The translations under genes and the position numbers were made by a program. A DNA stretch of 64,000 nucleotides from Mycobacterium sp. NBC_00419 (lineage in GTDB: Bacteria; Actinomycetota; Actinomycetes; Mycobacteriales; Mycobacteriaceae): the NCBI RefSeq assembly GCF_036023875.1, contig NZ_CP107931.1:4030001-4094000 (forward strand), given 5' to 3'. The notes beneath the pieces are model-generated. The model was not told the origin of the DNA, searched no databases, and was given only the letters and a program-made list of their open reading frames with translations. Shown piece by piece: positions 53,081 through 61,818 of the stretch. How positions within the stretch are numbered: position 1 is the stretch's first letter; each line of letters opens with the position of its first letter.

Positions 53081-53123
53081 TTGACATGATAGAAAAGCGT
53101 AAAAATTACGATAGGATCGCCTA
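53081..53123 (+). promoter_or_regulatory. lat promoter with A/T-rich putative LrpA site
   Basis: An A/T-rich island in high-GC surroundings. TTGACA at 53081-53086, a palindrome CGTAA-AAA-TTACG at 53098-53110, and TAGGAT at 53112-53117, exactly 6 nt before the lat ATG. The last is a good leaderless -10. The palindrome just upstream is a plausible binding site for LrpA. The rest of 52962-53080 shows no gene. Confidence 0.55.
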
Positions 53124-54479
53124 ATGACGGAACTCTTGTCGCGTGACGACGCCATGGCACCCGCTTCTCCCGCCCCCGCCGTCGAACCGGGGAACGTGCA
53201 CGCGGTGTTGGCGCGCAGCATCCTGGCCGACGGCCTGGACCTGGTGCTCGACCTCGATCGTTCGCGGGGCGCGCACCTGGTCGACGCCCGTGATGGCAGG
53301 CGCTACCTGGACATGTTCACGTTCTTCGCCTCCTCGGCGCTGGGCATGAACCATCCGGCACTGGCCGACGACGAGCGGTTCCGCGCCGAACTCCTCCAGG
53401 CTGCGATCAACAAGCCGTCGAACTCCGACGTCTACACCGTGCCGATGGCCCGCTTCGTCGAGACCTTCGCCCGCGTACTCGGCGACCCGGCGCTGCCGCA
53501 TCTGTTCTTCGTCGACGGCGGCGCGCTGGCCGTGGAGAACGCACTCAAGGTCGCGTTCGACTGGAAGAGCCGATACAACGAGGCCCACGGCATCGACCCG
53601 GCCCTTGGCACCCGCGTGCTGCATCTGACCGGCGCGTTCCACGGCCGCAGCGGCTACACCCTGTCGTTGACCAACACCGACCCCAACAAGGTGGCCCGCT
53701 TCCCGAAGTTCGACTGGCCCCGCATCGACGCACCCTTCATCCGTCCCGGCGCCGACATGGACGCAATCGAGGCCGAGTCGGTGCGGCAGGCCCGAGCGGC
53801 CTTCGAAGCCCACCCGCACGACGTCGCCTGCTTCCTGGCCGAACCCATCCAGGGCGAGGGCGGCGACCGGCAGTTCCGTCCGCAGTTCTTCGCCGCGATG
53901 CGCGAACTGTGCGACGAGTTCGACGCGCTGATGATCGCCGACGAGGTGCAGACCGGCTGCGGAATCACCGGCACCGCATGGGCTTACCAGCAGCTCGGGT
54001 TCACCCCCGACGTGGTGGCGTTCGGCAAGAAGACTCAGGTGTGCGGGGTGATGGCGGGCAGGCGTGTCGACGAGGTCGCCGACAACGTGTTCGCGGTCAG
54101 CTCACGGATCAACTCGACCTGGGGCGGCAACCTGGTCGACATGGTGCGTTCGCGGCGGATCCTCGAGGTGATCGAGGCCGACGGCCTGCTGGCGCACGCC
54201 GCGCGGATGGGTGCCCATCTGGCGGCGTCGCTAGACGGGCTGGCGCGCGAGTTCCCCGGTGTGGTGCGCGACGTGCGGGGACGCGGCCTGATGTGCGCGT
54301 TCAGCCTGCCGACCACCGAAGCGCGTGACGCCCTGCTGGGCGCGCTGTGGGAGCGGGGCGTGATCATGCTGGGCAGCGGCCCGGACAGTGTCCGCTTCCG
54401 GCCCGCCCTCACCGTCACGCCCGCGGAACTCGACCGTGCCGTGGCGACGGTCCGAGAGGTCCTGGCCGCCGCGGTCTAG
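53124..54479 (+). CDS. lat: L-lysine 6-aminotransferase
   Basis: A 451-residue class III PLP aminotransferase transferring the epsilon-amino group of lysine to 2-oxoglutarate. Motifs are FFASSALGMNHPAL, FFVDGGALAVENALKVAFDWK, TGAFHGRSGYTLSLTNT and CFLAEPIQGEGGDRQF. The PLP-Lys is K302/K303 in VAFGKKTQVCG, followed by SRINSTWGGNLVDMVRS, which holds the Asn-Ser-Thr typical of LAT. The product is handled by pcd in the divergent operon. It corresponds to Rv3290c, a gene known for strong induction in starvation. Confidence 0.96.
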   Translation: MTELLSRDDAMAPASPAPAVEPGNVHAVLARSILADGLDLVLDLDRSRGAHLVDARDGRRYLDMFTFFASSALGMNHPALADDERFRAELLQAAINKPSNSDVYTVPMARFVETFARVLGDPALPHLFFVDGGALAVENALKVAFDWKSRYNEAHGIDPALGTRVLHLTGAFHGRSGYTLSLTNTDPNKVARFPKFDWPRIDAPFIRPGADMDAIEAESVRQARAAFEAHPHDVACFLAEPIQGEGGDRQFRPQFFAAMRELCDEFDALMIADEVQTGCGITGTAWAYQQLGFTPDVVAFGKKTQVCGVMAGRRVDEVADNVFAVSSRINSTWGGNLVDMVRSRRILEVIEADGLLAHAARMGAHLAASLDGLAREFPGVVRDVRGRGLMCAFSLPTTEARDALLGALWERGVIMLGSGPDSVRFRPALTVTPAELDRAVATVREVLAAAV

Positions 54480-54488
54480 CATTCGGGT

Positions 54489-55166
54489 ATGCGGCTGCCG
54501 GTGGCATATGTGGGATTGTCGGCGGTGCTGCTCGCCGGGTGTGCGCATACCGTCGCAGGCAGCGCGGTGTCCAACCCCGCCCAGGCCATCCAGCCGTTGC
54601 GCGCCGATGACACCGATCAGGTGATGATCAGTCCGGCGCAACTGCGCGACATGGTCGGGGTCAAACTGCAGACCGACGCCGACCAGGCCAGGCCCATCCC
54701 CGGTTCCTCGGCCGTGCCGGCCTGCTCGGCGCTGGACGCTGCGGGCATGGCCGCCTTCCTCGGCGACCGCTGGTCGGGGTTTCACGTCATGCTGTTCACC
54801 GACGGTGACAAACATGACCACGTGGTGGCCGAAGCGGTGGCCGTCTATCCCGATGCAGGCTCGGCCGCAACGCAATTCACTACCGGGACCAAGAGTGCCA
54901 AGGCCTGCGACGGTCAGCGGGCGATGAGCCTCGGCGGTGATGCGGCCTGGAAGTTCACCGTTCCCGAGATCAACTCCGACACCGTGCGCTGGAGCAAGTC
55001 GCAGCTGGCCATCCCGTTCGACTGGACCTGCTTCGGTGAGGCCCGCCTGCGTAACAACGTGATCGTGCAGGCGATGGCCTGTCAGGGCGACGACACCGGC
55101 CAGACGACGGTCACCAGGATGACCGACCGGATGTCGGCGACGGTGTGGGAGCTGTCGGGACGTTGA
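54489..55166 (+). CDS. Lipoprotein with PknH-type extracellular sensor domain
   Basis: A 225-residue lipoprotein. The signal peptide ends in VLLAGC (lipidated Cys18). The rest resembles the PknH-like sensor domain: [60 protein letters not shown]. Four Cys after the anchor are placed to make two disulfides, as in that fold. There is no kinase domain, so it is a stand-alone cell-envelope sensor or binding protein, a common mycobacterial type. Its 3' end overlaps the convergent hydroxylase gene by 56 bp. Confidence 0.8.
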   Translation: MRLPVAYVGLSAVLLAGCAHTVAGSAVSNPAQAIQPLRADDTDQVMISPAQLRDMVGVKLQTDADQARPIPGSSAVPACSALDAAGMAAFLGDRWSGFHVMLFTDGDKHDHVVAEAVAVYPDAGSAATQFTTGTKSAKACDGQRAMSLGGDAAWKFTVPEINSDTVRWSKSQLAIPFDWTCFGEARLRNNVIVQAMACQGDDTGQTTVTRMTDRMSATVWELSGR

Positions 55167-57855
55167 GGGCGCGCCAGACCCGGGCCGGGGTCATGGGCAG
55201 GCTGCGCATCCGCGCCCCGCACGCGTCGGCGATGGCATTGGCCAACGCCGGGGCCACCGGGTTGTACGGTGACTCGCTCATCGACTTCGCACCCAGTGGG
55301 CCGAGCTCGTCGACGGTGTCGGCGAAGTACACCTCGGTCACCGGCAGATCGGCTACTTGCGGAATGTGGTAGTTGCGCAACGCATCCGTGGTGACTGCTC
55401 CGTCCGGACCGACGCGCATCTCCTCGAACAAGGCCGAGCCGATGGCCTGCGCCGCGCCGCCTTCCACCTGCCCGCGGCACTGTTCGGGATTGATCACCAC
55501 ACCGGCATCGGCGGTCTGGATGGACTGCAGGATCCGGACCTGTCCGGTGTCGACGTTCACGGCGACCCGGAAGGCGTGCACGTTGAACGCCACCGAACGC
55601 GGCGAGCCGTCGTGCTGTCCGCTCGCGCGTAGTGGCTCCGTGAGCAGATCGGCGAAGTCGACGAATCGCCCGCCGCACTGAACACCGTTGGGGCCCAACG
55701 TACAGTCCGCGATCGGCGCCCCGCTGATGTCGGCGGCGGCCGCGACGATCAGCTCACTCAGCCGACGGCAGGCCCCTAGTACGGCGGTGCCGGCCACCAC
55801 GGTGCCCGCCGACCCGAACGCTCCGGTGTCGTAGCCGGTGGTGTCGGTGTCGGACTGCCGCAGTTCGATACGGTCGGCGGTGGTGGCCAGCGCGGTCGCG
55901 GCAAGCTGGGTGTGCACAGTCGAGGTGCCGTTGCCGAACTCGGCGGTCCCGACCGAAACCGTATAGCGGCCTTCGGGATTGAGTTCCACGGTGGCTTCGG
56001 CCCGGTGGCCGCGTGGCGGGATGGTCGCGATCATCGCCACGGCCATGCCCTCACCGACGCGCCACTGCTCACCGGACGGTGGCTCGACGCCGTTGCCGCG
56101 GCGTAGTGCGGACTGCGCAAGGTCCAGGCACTGATCCAGCCCATAGCTGCCGAACGTCAGGTCGTCGGAGACCACGTGCCAGTCGACGAAGTCGTCACCC
56201 GGGACGACGACGTTGCGGCGGCGCAGATCGAACGGGTCGATGCGGAGCCGGCCGGCCAGTTCGTCGAGTGCGCTCTCGACGGCGAAGATCACCTGGCCGA
56301 GTCCGTAGCCGCGGAATGCCCCCGACGGCAGGTGATTGGTGTAGACCGCCACAGCGTCGACCCGCTTGTTGGGACAGCGGTAGACCGACAGTGACTCGCT
56401 GCAGCTGTGGAAGAGCACACCGAGGCTGTGGTTACCGTAGGCGCCCGCGTCGGACAGGACGTCGACCGCCAGTGCGGTCAACACACCGTCGGGGCCGGCC
56501 GCGGCGGTGACGTCGACCCGGTAGGGGTGCCGGCACGGGGCGACGGTGAACTGGTCGCTGCGGGTGAACTCGTAGCGCACCGGCCTGCCCAGTGCCAGCA
56601 CGGCGAGCGCGACGATGTCTTCGGTGAGCATCTCCTGTTTGGCGCCGAACCCGCCGCCCACGCGGGCGGCGAACACGTGAACGCCCTCGCGGGGTAGTCC
56701 GAAGAGGTGGCACAACTCGTCGCGCACCAGGAACGGAACCTGGGTGCTGCTACGAATCACCAGGCGGCCCTTGTCATCTCGCCAGCCGGTGCAGCCGTGG
56801 GTCTCTAGGTGGGTGTGCTGCACGCGGGCGGTGGTGTAGCGGCCGGTCACAACCGCGCCACCCGCGGCGTGCGCGGCGGCGACGGCGGTCTCGACATCGC
56901 CGACCTCGCCGTGCACCTCGGCGACGATGTTGCGCCCGCGGTCGGCGATGCGTGCCTCGGGTCCCTTGTCGCCGTGCAGCAGGGGAGCCCCCGGCTTGCG
57001 GGCCTGATCCGGATCGAATACCGCGGGCAGCGGTTCGTAGTCGACGACGATTGCCCGGCAGGCACTCTCGGCGATCGCGACGGTGTCGGCGACGACGGCG
57101 GCCACCCGCTGGCCGACGAAGCGCACCGTGTCGTCGAGGATGCGGGTGTCGTCGGGGTCGTCTTCGCGCAGTTCGTGGCGGGCGGTGGAGAACCAGATCG
57201 GCGGACTGTCGCGGTGGGTGAGCACCAGGCGCACACCGGGGATCGCCTGTGCCGCAGCGGTGTCGATCGACACGATGCGGGCGTGCGGCAGCGGGCTGCC
57301 CAGCACCGCCAGGTGCAGCAGCGGCTCATCGGGTTCGAAGTCCATGGTGTAGCGCTCGGTCCCGGTCACTACCCGTACCGCGGCGGGCGGGCTGACCGAA
57401 CGCCCGACGTCGGCGGACTGCGCGGGCTTCTCGGTGTTGGTCTTACCTGCCAGTGCGTCGGTGATGGAACGGTAACCCGTACAGCGGCACAGGTTCCCCT
57501 TCAGCTGTTCGGCAAGGTCATCGCCGTCGGCCAGCGCCGAGGCGGTCACGATCATCCCCGCGGTGCAGAAGCCGCACTGGAATCCACCGGCCTCCACGAA
57601 GCGGCGCTGCATCGGGTGCAGGTCCTCCTGAGTGCCCAACCCGGCGACGGTGGTCACCTCGCGGTCACGGGCCCGGAACGCGGGGAAGATGCAGGAGTGG
57701 GTGGGCTGGCCGTCGACCAGCACCGAGCATGCCCCGCAGTCGCCGGCGTCGCAGCCCTTCTTCACCTCGAAGTGCCCGTGCTCCCGCAGATAGGTGCGCA
57801 GACACTGCCCGGGCCGCGGGGCGTCGGGCTGCCCGACGCCGTTGATGCTGATCAT
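55111..57855 (-). CDS. Molybdenum hydroxylase: fused [2Fe-2S] and molybdopterin subunits
   Basis: A 914-residue xanthine dehydrogenase-family protein. Residues 1-140 are a complete small subunit: Cys35, 40, 43 and 55 bind the plant-type cluster and Cys94, 97, 123 and 125 the second. From about residue 150 follows the molybdopterin subunit with [10 protein letters not shown] (cofactor loop), GAFRGYG and a C-terminal [21 protein letters not shown] carrying the active-site Glu. In most CO-dehydrogenase-like operons these are separate genes. The FAD subunit is encoded immediately upstream (ATGA overlap). The substrate, probably an N-heterocycle or aldehyde, is unknown. Confidence 0.88.
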   Translation of the reverse strand: MISINGVGQPDAPRPGQCLRTYLREHGHFEVKKGCDAGDCGACSVLVDGQPTHSCIFPAFRARDREVTTVAGLGTQEDLHPMQRRFVEAGGFQCGFCTAGMIVTASALADGDDLAEQLKGNLCRCTGYRSITDALAGKTNTEKPAQSADVGRSVSPPAAVRVVTGTERYTMDFEPDEPLLHLAVLGSPLPHARIVSIDTAAAQAIPGVRLVLTHRDSPPIWFSTARHELREDDPDDTRILDDTVRFVGQRVAAVVADTVAIAESACRAIVVDYEPLPAVFDPDQARKPGAPLLHGDKGPEARIADRGRNIVAEVHGEVGDVETAVAAAHAAGGAVVTGRYTTARVQHTHLETHGCTGWRDDKGRLVIRSSTQVPFLVRDELCHLFGLPREGVHVFAARVGGGFGAKQEMLTEDIVALAVLALGRPVRYEFTRSDQFTVAPCRHPYRVDVTAAAGPDGVLTALAVDVLSDAGAYGNHSLGVLFHSCSESLSVYRCPNKRVDAVAVYTNHLPSGAFRGYGLGQVIFAVESALDELAGRLRIDPFDLRRRNVVVPGDDFVDWHVVSDDLTFGSYGLDQCLDLAQSALRRGNGVEPPSGEQWRVGEGMAVAMIATIPPRGHRAEATVELNPEGRYTVSVGTAEFGNGTSTVHTQLAATALATTADRIELRQSDTDTTGYDTGAFGSAGTVVAGTAVLGACRRLSELIVAAAADISGAPIADCTLGPNGVQCGGRFVDFADLLTEPLRASGQHDGSPRSVAFNVHAFRVAVNVDTGQVRILQSIQTADAGVVINPEQCRGQVEGGAAQAIGSALFEEMRVGPDGAVTTDALRNYHIPQVADLPVTEVYFADTVDELGPLGAKSMSESPYNPVAPALANAIADACGARMRSLPMTPARVWRALNVPTAPTPSPTSGRSSW

Positions 57856-58685
57856 GCGAGGTCCGCCGCAACCTGGCGGGCCAGCAGCAGAGCCATCGCC
57901 GCCCGCCAGTCCGGGTCGCCGTGCGCGTCGTCGGTCCAGTGTTCCTCGGGCACAACGGCATGCGCGGCGAGCAGGTCGCCTTCGCTGGGCACGCCGGTGA
58001 AGGAGAAGACGTAGGGCCGCACCGTCGCGCCGGTTATCGACACGGCGACGCGCCCGCCGTCGTCAGCGGTGTCCCGCCGGCCGATCACCACGACACCGGA
58101 GCGGCCCAGGGTCGACGGCGCGATCTTGCGGTAGGCGGTGCGGGATCGCAGCGCCGCCGCGGGAAGGTGTACCGAGCGAAGGATCTCCCCGGGTGCCAGC
58201 CGGTTGGTTGCCGCGCCGGTGACGAAGTCCGTCAACGCCATCCGGTGCTCGGTGCCGTCAGGTCGCCAGATCAGCACAGTGCCGTCGAGTGCGCTGCACA
58301 GCGAGATCATCGAGCCGGCAGGAAACGACAGGCAGATGTTGCCACCCACCGTCGCGGTCTTCCACACCTTGAACGACGCCTTCAACGCGCCTGCGCACTG
58401 ATGGAACAGCGGCGCGGCCCGCCAGTGGGGGTGTTGTGCCGGAAGCCGGGCCGACAGCGCGGCGAGTTGCTCGACGGTACAGGTGGCGGCAATCTCGATC
58501 CCGTTGTCGCTCAGCGTGATCGGCTCCCAGCCGAGTGTGGTGATGTCGACCAGCCTGCGCAGGTGCGGCTGAGGCTCCGAGAACAGCCAGGTCCCGCCGG
58601 CCAGCACCGCGTCACCGGGACCCAGTGGCCACACGTCGGCACGGCACGTCGGGGAGTCGACGACCTCAACCGTAGGCAGATCCAC
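57852..58685 (-). CDS. Molybdenum hydroxylase FAD-binding subunit
   Basis: A 277-residue CoxM/CutM-type flavoprotein. FAD contacts lie in [27 protein letters not shown] and [24 protein letters not shown]; the C-terminal domain has [11 protein letters not shown] and [17 protein letters not shown] segments (here [13 protein letters not shown]). It transfers electrons from the iron-sulfur clusters to an acceptor. The GTG at 58685 follows a TACCTT box by 6 nt (58692-58697, minus strand), so this operon of two genes probably starts leaderless here. Its stop overlaps the start of the fused subunit gene. Confidence 0.85.
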   Translation of the reverse strand: MDLPTVEVVDSPTCRADVWPLGPGDAVLAGGTWLFSEPQPHLRRLVDITTLGWEPITLSDNGIEIAATCTVEQLAALSARLPAQHPHWRAAPLFHQCAGALKASFKVWKTATVGGNICLSFPAGSMISLCSALDGTVLIWRPDGTEHRMALTDFVTGAATNRLAPGEILRSVHLPAAALRSRTAYRKIAPSTLGRSGVVVIGRRDTADDGGRVAVSITGATVRPYVFSFTGVPSEGDLLAAHAVVPEEHWTDDAHGDPDWRAAMALLLARQVAADLA

Positions 58686-58735
58686 CTCAAAAAGGTAGAC
58701 GCCCCAGCGGCTGCACGCATGCGCAAGCGATCCAA

Positions 58736-58787
58736 ATGCAACTGGTGGGTTGCATCAATCGGGGTGGTGTGCAACTCTGGAGTTGCA
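58736..58787. promoter_or_regulatory. Two related palindromes, candidate ArsR operators
   Basis: ATGCAAC-TGGTGG-GTTGCAT (58736-58755) and TGCAACTC-TG-GAGTTGCA (58770-58787) are perfect inverted repeats sharing TGCAAC/GTTGCA half-sites. Their centres are 33 bp apart, about three helical turns. They lie upstream of the SRPBCC-ArsR operon and 50-100 bp from the divergent hydroxylase operon. Confidence 0.65.
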
Positions 58788-58812
58788 TTAGAGCCGACCA
58801 TCAGGAGAACTC

Positions 58813-59238
58813 GTGAGCACACTGGACATCACTCGCACTATCGATATCAACGCACCCGTCGAGAAGGTGTGGCATGCCCTCACACAACCGGAGCTCATTG
58901 CCGAATGGTTCGGCGACACAGCCGAATTCGTTGCCGAGGCGGGATCGTCGGGTGCGTTCGGGTGGGAAGGGCACGGCAGCTTCCGGGTGGCGGTCGAGCA
59001 TGTCGAGGAACCCAAGACCCTGGTCTACCGGTGGGCGCGCGATCGTGACGTCGACCCGGTGCCGGGCAATTCCACCCTCGTTCGCTTCGATCTCGCGCCG
59101 ACCGCAGCCGGCACCCGGCTGACCCTGGTCGAAACCGGCTTCGAGGAACTCGACGATCCGCGCGGCCACCACGACGGCAACTCCGAGGGCTGGACGAAGG
59201 AACTCGCCGACCTGGTCGCGTACGTGACCCTCCGATGA
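58813..59238 (+). CDS. SRPBCC/AHSA1-family protein
   Basis: A 141-residue START-like (Aha1/CalC) protein: ITRTIDINAPVEKVWHALTQPELIAEWFG at the N-terminus, then TLVRFDLAPTAAGTRLTLVETGFEEL and the final C-terminal helix NSEGWTKELADLVAYV. The fold forms a hydrophobic ligand pocket. The GTG has AGGAGA 6 nt upstream. It overlaps the ArsR gene by 4 bp; SRPBCC-ArsR pairs are common in actinobacteria and the SRPBCC protein may bind the compound that the regulator senses, although this is inference. Confidence 0.86.
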   Translation: MSTLDITRTIDINAPVEKVWHALTQPELIAEWFGDTAEFVAEAGSSGAFGWEGHGSFRVAVEHVEEPKTLVYRWARDRDVDPVPGNSTLVRFDLAPTAAGTRLTLVETGFEELDDPRGHHDGNSEGWTKELADLVAYVTLR

Positions 59239-59555
59239 GCAGCCAACTCGACGACATCCCGGCCGTGCTGGCGGTCTTGGCCGACGAGACCCGCTGGCAG
59301 ATTCTCACCGCGCTCGGTAGCGAGGATTTGTCGGCCAGCGCGTTGGCCACCCGGCTTCCCGTCAGCCGGCAGGCGATCGCCAAGCACCTCGCGATCCTGG
59401 CGGACAGTGGCCTGGTGGAGGCCCTGCCGGTGGGACGGGAGGTCCGCTACCGCGCACTCGGTGGGCCGCTATCGGCGCTGGGGGCCGAACTCGACCGGCT
59501 GGGCCGGGTCTGGGATCGCAGACTGGCTGCCATCAAGCGCATCGCCGAACGTTGA
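59235..59555 (+). CDS. ArsR-family transcriptional regulator
   Basis: A 106-residue winged-helix repressor: VLAVLADETRWQILTALGSEDLSASALATRLPVSRQAIAKHLAILADSGLVEALPVGREVRYRA is the full ArsR HTH. There are no Cys residues, so it does not use the classical metal-thiolate site and probably responds to another signal. It is coupled to the SRPBCC gene and likely binds the two palindromes at 58736-58787 for autoregulation. A strong hairpin terminator follows its stop. Confidence 0.9.
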   Translation: MSSQLDDIPAVLAVLADETRWQILTALGSEDLSASALATRLPVSRQAIAKHLAILADSGLVEALPVGREVRYRALGGPLSALGAELDRLGRVWDRRLAAIKRIAER

Positions 59556-59559
59556 CACG

Positions 59560-59589
59560 CCAAAGGCCCGGCCGAAGCCGGGCCTTTGG
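59560..59589. terminator. Strong bidirectional hairpin terminator
   Basis: A perfect 13-bp stem CCAAAGGCCCGGC / GCCGGGCCTTTGG with a CGAA loop, placed between the convergent ArsR and CsbD-like genes. There is no long U-tract, but the stem begins with AAA/TTT on each side, so it can end transcription from both directions. Confidence 0.85.
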
Positions 59590-59602
59590 ATCGTGCGAAC
59601 TG

Positions 59603-59845
59603 CTACTGATTGGCCTTCTGGCGCTCCTCGGCAGCCTTGGCGCCGGCACGGGCCGCCTCGGCCTCCGCCTCTTTCTTGGCGGCATCGCGCTGGGCTTCGG
59701 CCTTGTCCTGCTGAGCCTCACCCTCGGCGACCAGGTCGTTGCGACCGGTTACCGTACCGACGGCCTCCTTGGCCTTGCCCTTGACGTCCTCGACGATGCC
59801 CTTGACGGCTTCGGCCGGTCCGCTGTTCTTGTTGTCGTCAGACAT
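59603..59845 (-). CDS. CsbD-like stress protein
   Basis: An 80-residue, highly charged Ala/Glu/Lys-rich protein. The N-terminal segment AEAVKGIVEDVKGKAKEAVGTVTGR is the CsbD motif; the C-terminal half is a long alanine-rich helix (AEAQRDAAKKEAEAEAARAGAKAAEERQ). CsbD proteins are general-stress proteins of unknown biochemical role. GAAGGAAG precedes the ATG. It is 13 bp downstream of the Rho_N-like gene and shares its SigF-type promoter, in keeping with a stress role. Confidence 0.85.
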   Translation of the reverse strand: MSDDNKNSGPAEAVKGIVEDVKGKAKEAVGTVTGRNDLVAEGEAQQDKAEAQRDAAKKEAEAEAARAGAKAAEERQKANQ

Positions 59846-59858
59846 GACTTCCTTCGGA

Positions 59859-60044
59859 TCAGTAACTACGGATCAATGCGATCAGGTTTTCCTTGCTGAG
59901 CCCGGAATACCCCGAGATTCCGAGTTGCTTCGCCCTCTTTTTGAGCTCGGCGACGGTCCAGCCCTCGTAGGCGCATGACCGACTGGGGCGAAAGAAACGG
60001 ATGTCATCGACACCCGTCCTGTCCGCGGTAGCGACGTTCGACAT
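59859..60044 (-). CDS. Small Rho N-terminal/SAP-like domain protein
   Basis: A 61-residue protein whose C-terminal half GWTVAELKKRAKQLGISGYSGLSKENLIALIRS is the helix-extended-loop-helix of the Rho termination factor N-terminal domain, a small nucleic-acid-binding or protein-binding motif. GGGGGTAGGAG sits directly before the ATG. A SigF-type promoter lies 48-74 bp upstream (60093-60118, minus strand). It is probably a stress-induced DNA- or RNA-binding peptide co-expressed with the CsbD-like protein. Confidence 0.75.
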   Translation of the reverse strand: MSNVATADRTGVDDIRFFRPSRSCAYEGWTVAELKKRAKQLGISGYSGLSKENLIALIRSY

Positions 60045-60092
60045 CTCCTACCCCCTTTGCTGAGGATTGCGATTTACCTCCGCAAAGGCCTG

Positions 60093-60118
60093 TACCCACC
60101 GGGGTGCAGGGGTCAAAC
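60093..60118 (-). promoter_or_regulatory. SigF-type promoter of the Rho_N-like/CsbD-like operon
   Basis: On the minus strand GTTT (60118-60115), a 17-bp spacer and GGGTA (60097-60093) match the mycobacterial SigF consensus GTTT-N15-17-GGGTA. The start codon of the first gene is about 48 bp downstream. Confidence 0.75.
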
Positions 60119-60226
60119 ATCACCTGACGGGCGGAGTTCGCCGGAGTCGAGATCCTCCATGACCAGGCATTGTTCGTGGCCGTCCGATTCGTTGCTCACC
60201 GTCTGGCCGCTTGGCGTCGGCGACGG

Positions 60227-60251
60227 GTTTCGATGACCACGACGCGGGTAT
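60227..60251 (+). promoter_or_regulatory. SigF-type promoter of the Rieske oxidoreductase gene
   Basis: GTTT (60227-60230), a 15-bp spacer and GGGTAT (60246-60251) match the SigF consensus fully. The ATG at 60262 follows by 10 nt, so the 5' leader is very short. Together with the divergent element at 60093-60118 it fills the 217-bp gap 60045-60261. Confidence 0.75.
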
Positions 60252-60261
60252 CGCGGTGGCC

Positions 60262-61752
60262 ATGACGTCATTGTGGCTCGACCGCGCCCAAGATCACCGA
60301 ACCGATACCGCCCACGCACCCAACGCTGAGGTGGCCGTTGTCGGTGCCGGAATCACCGGCCTGGTGACTGCCGTCCTGCTGGCGCGCGCAGGCAAGCGGG
60401 TGGTCGTCATCGAGGCGCGCACCCCCGGCGCGGTCACCACGGGCAACACCACCGCCAAAGTCAGCCTTCTGCAGGGCACCAGGCTCTCCACGATCGGACG
60501 TCGCCACTCGGTCGATCTGGTGAGCGAGTACGTCGAGGGCAACCGGGAAGGGCAGGCCTGGCTGACGCAATACTGCCAGGACAACGGTGTGGACCTGCAA
60601 TACGAGGATGCCTACACCTACGCCCAGTCCGATCGCGGATTGCCCTCGGCACAAGCCGAATTCGAGGCTGCCCGGGCGGTCGGCCTGGGCGTCGAATGGG
60701 TGGACCGCCTCGACGTCGCATTCCCGTTCGCCGGTGGTGTCCGGCTGGCCGGTCAGGTTCAGTTCGATCCGATGCCGTTCCTCGACGCTCTGATCGCGGA
60801 GCTGCGTGACCGCGGTGGCCCGCTGCTGACCGGTCGCCGGGTGCACGCGGCCTCCACCGAGGGAGGCCGGCTGCGCCTGGCGCTGCGCGCCGACGACGGC
60901 ACCGAGCAGGTCGTCGCGGCCGACCAGTGCGTGCTTGCCACCGGCACGCCGATTCTGGATCGGGGTGCCTTCTTCGCCCGCCTGCATCCCGCCCGGTCCT
61001 ACTGCGTGGCCTTCGAGGTTCCCGGTGGGGTGCCGCGCCCGATGATGCTGTCCACCGATGAGCCGAGCCGCTCGGTGCGTTACGCGCGCACCGCCGGTTC
61101 CGAGCGGCTCATCGTCGGCGGTGCCGGGCACACCGTCGGCCGCAAGACCAGCCCGCAGACCTCCTATGACGAGCTGGTCAGCTGGGCCAAGCGGTACTTC
61201 CCGGGAGCCGAACCGACCCACTACTGGTCGGCCCAGGACTACGTGGCCATCGACGAACTGCCCTATGTCGGGCCGCTCCTTCCCGGCAGCGACCACTTCT
61301 TCGTGGCCACCGGGTTCGCCAAGTGGGGGATGACCAACGGGGTGGCCGCCGCCATGCTGCTGTCCAAGCGAATCCTCGGTGGCGAGCCCGCCCGCTGGGG
61401 CAGGGCCTTCGACAGCTGGAGTGCTCACGAGCTCACCGGCCTGACGACGGCGATCAAGACCAACCTCGAGGTCGGCTGGCACCTGGCGTCGGGCTGGGTC
61501 GCGCCGATCGCCCGCCGCGACGGCCACCTGCGCGACGGAGCGGGGGTCGTCAGCGGGCCGCCCTGGCACATGGAAGCCCGCAGCGTCGTCGGCGGTGTCC
61601 AGCGCTGCGTCTCCCCGGTCTGCACCCACCTCGGTGGCGTGCTGTCCTGGAATGACGCCGAGAAGTCGTGGGACTGCCCGCTGCACGGATCGCGATTCGG
61701 CCCCGACGGCGCCGTCCTGGAGGGGCCCGCCAGCCGCGGTTTGTCGAGCTGA
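60262..61752 (+). CDS. FAD-dependent oxidoreductase with C-terminal Rieske [2Fe-2S] domain
   Basis: A 496-residue DAO-type flavoprotein (VAVVGAGITGLVTAVLLARAGKRVVVIEAR; TTAKVSLLQGTRLS) fused to a Rieske domain in which Cys454-x-His456 (CTHLGG) and Cys472-x2-His475 (CPLHGSRF) bind the cluster. Such fusions occur in actinobacteria and bacilli and probably link an amino-acid or related oxidation to electron transfer. ATG 60262 is chosen since the promoter (60227-60251) lies just upstream; an earlier in-frame start at 60211 would precede the promoter. It is likely SigF-controlled. Substrate unknown. Confidence 0.88.
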   Translation: MTSLWLDRAQDHRTDTAHAPNAEVAVVGAGITGLVTAVLLARAGKRVVVIEARTPGAVTTGNTTAKVSLLQGTRLSTIGRRHSVDLVSEYVEGNREGQAWLTQYCQDNGVDLQYEDAYTYAQSDRGLPSAQAEFEAARAVGLGVEWVDRLDVAFPFAGGVRLAGQVQFDPMPFLDALIAELRDRGGPLLTGRRVHAASTEGGRLRLALRADDGTEQVVAADQCVLATGTPILDRGAFFARLHPARSYCVAFEVPGGVPRPMMLSTDEPSRSVRYARTAGSERLIVGGAGHTVGRKTSPQTSYDELVSWAKRYFPGAEPTHYWSAQDYVAIDELPYVGPLLPGSDHFFVATGFAKWGMTNGVAAAMLLSKRILGGEPARWGRAFDSWSAHELTGLTTAIKTNLEVGWHLASGWVAPIARRDGHLRDGAGVVSGPPWHMEARSVVGGVQRCVSPVCTHLGGVLSWNDAEKSWDCPLHGSRFGPDGAVLEGPASRGLSS

Positions 61753-61766
61753 GCCGCGGGCGGCCT

Positions 61767-61791
61767 GTTTTAGCCACTGGTGCCCCGGGTA
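61767..61791 (+). promoter_or_regulatory. SigF-type promoter of the GT4 gene
   Basis: GTTT (61767-61770), 16-bp spacer, GGGTA (61787-61791). It lies 28 bp before the GTG start of the glycosyltransferase and after the stop of the Rieske gene. Confidence 0.7.
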
Positions 61792-61818
61792 CCACCGAAA
61801 CATGGTGGAGGCGGCACG

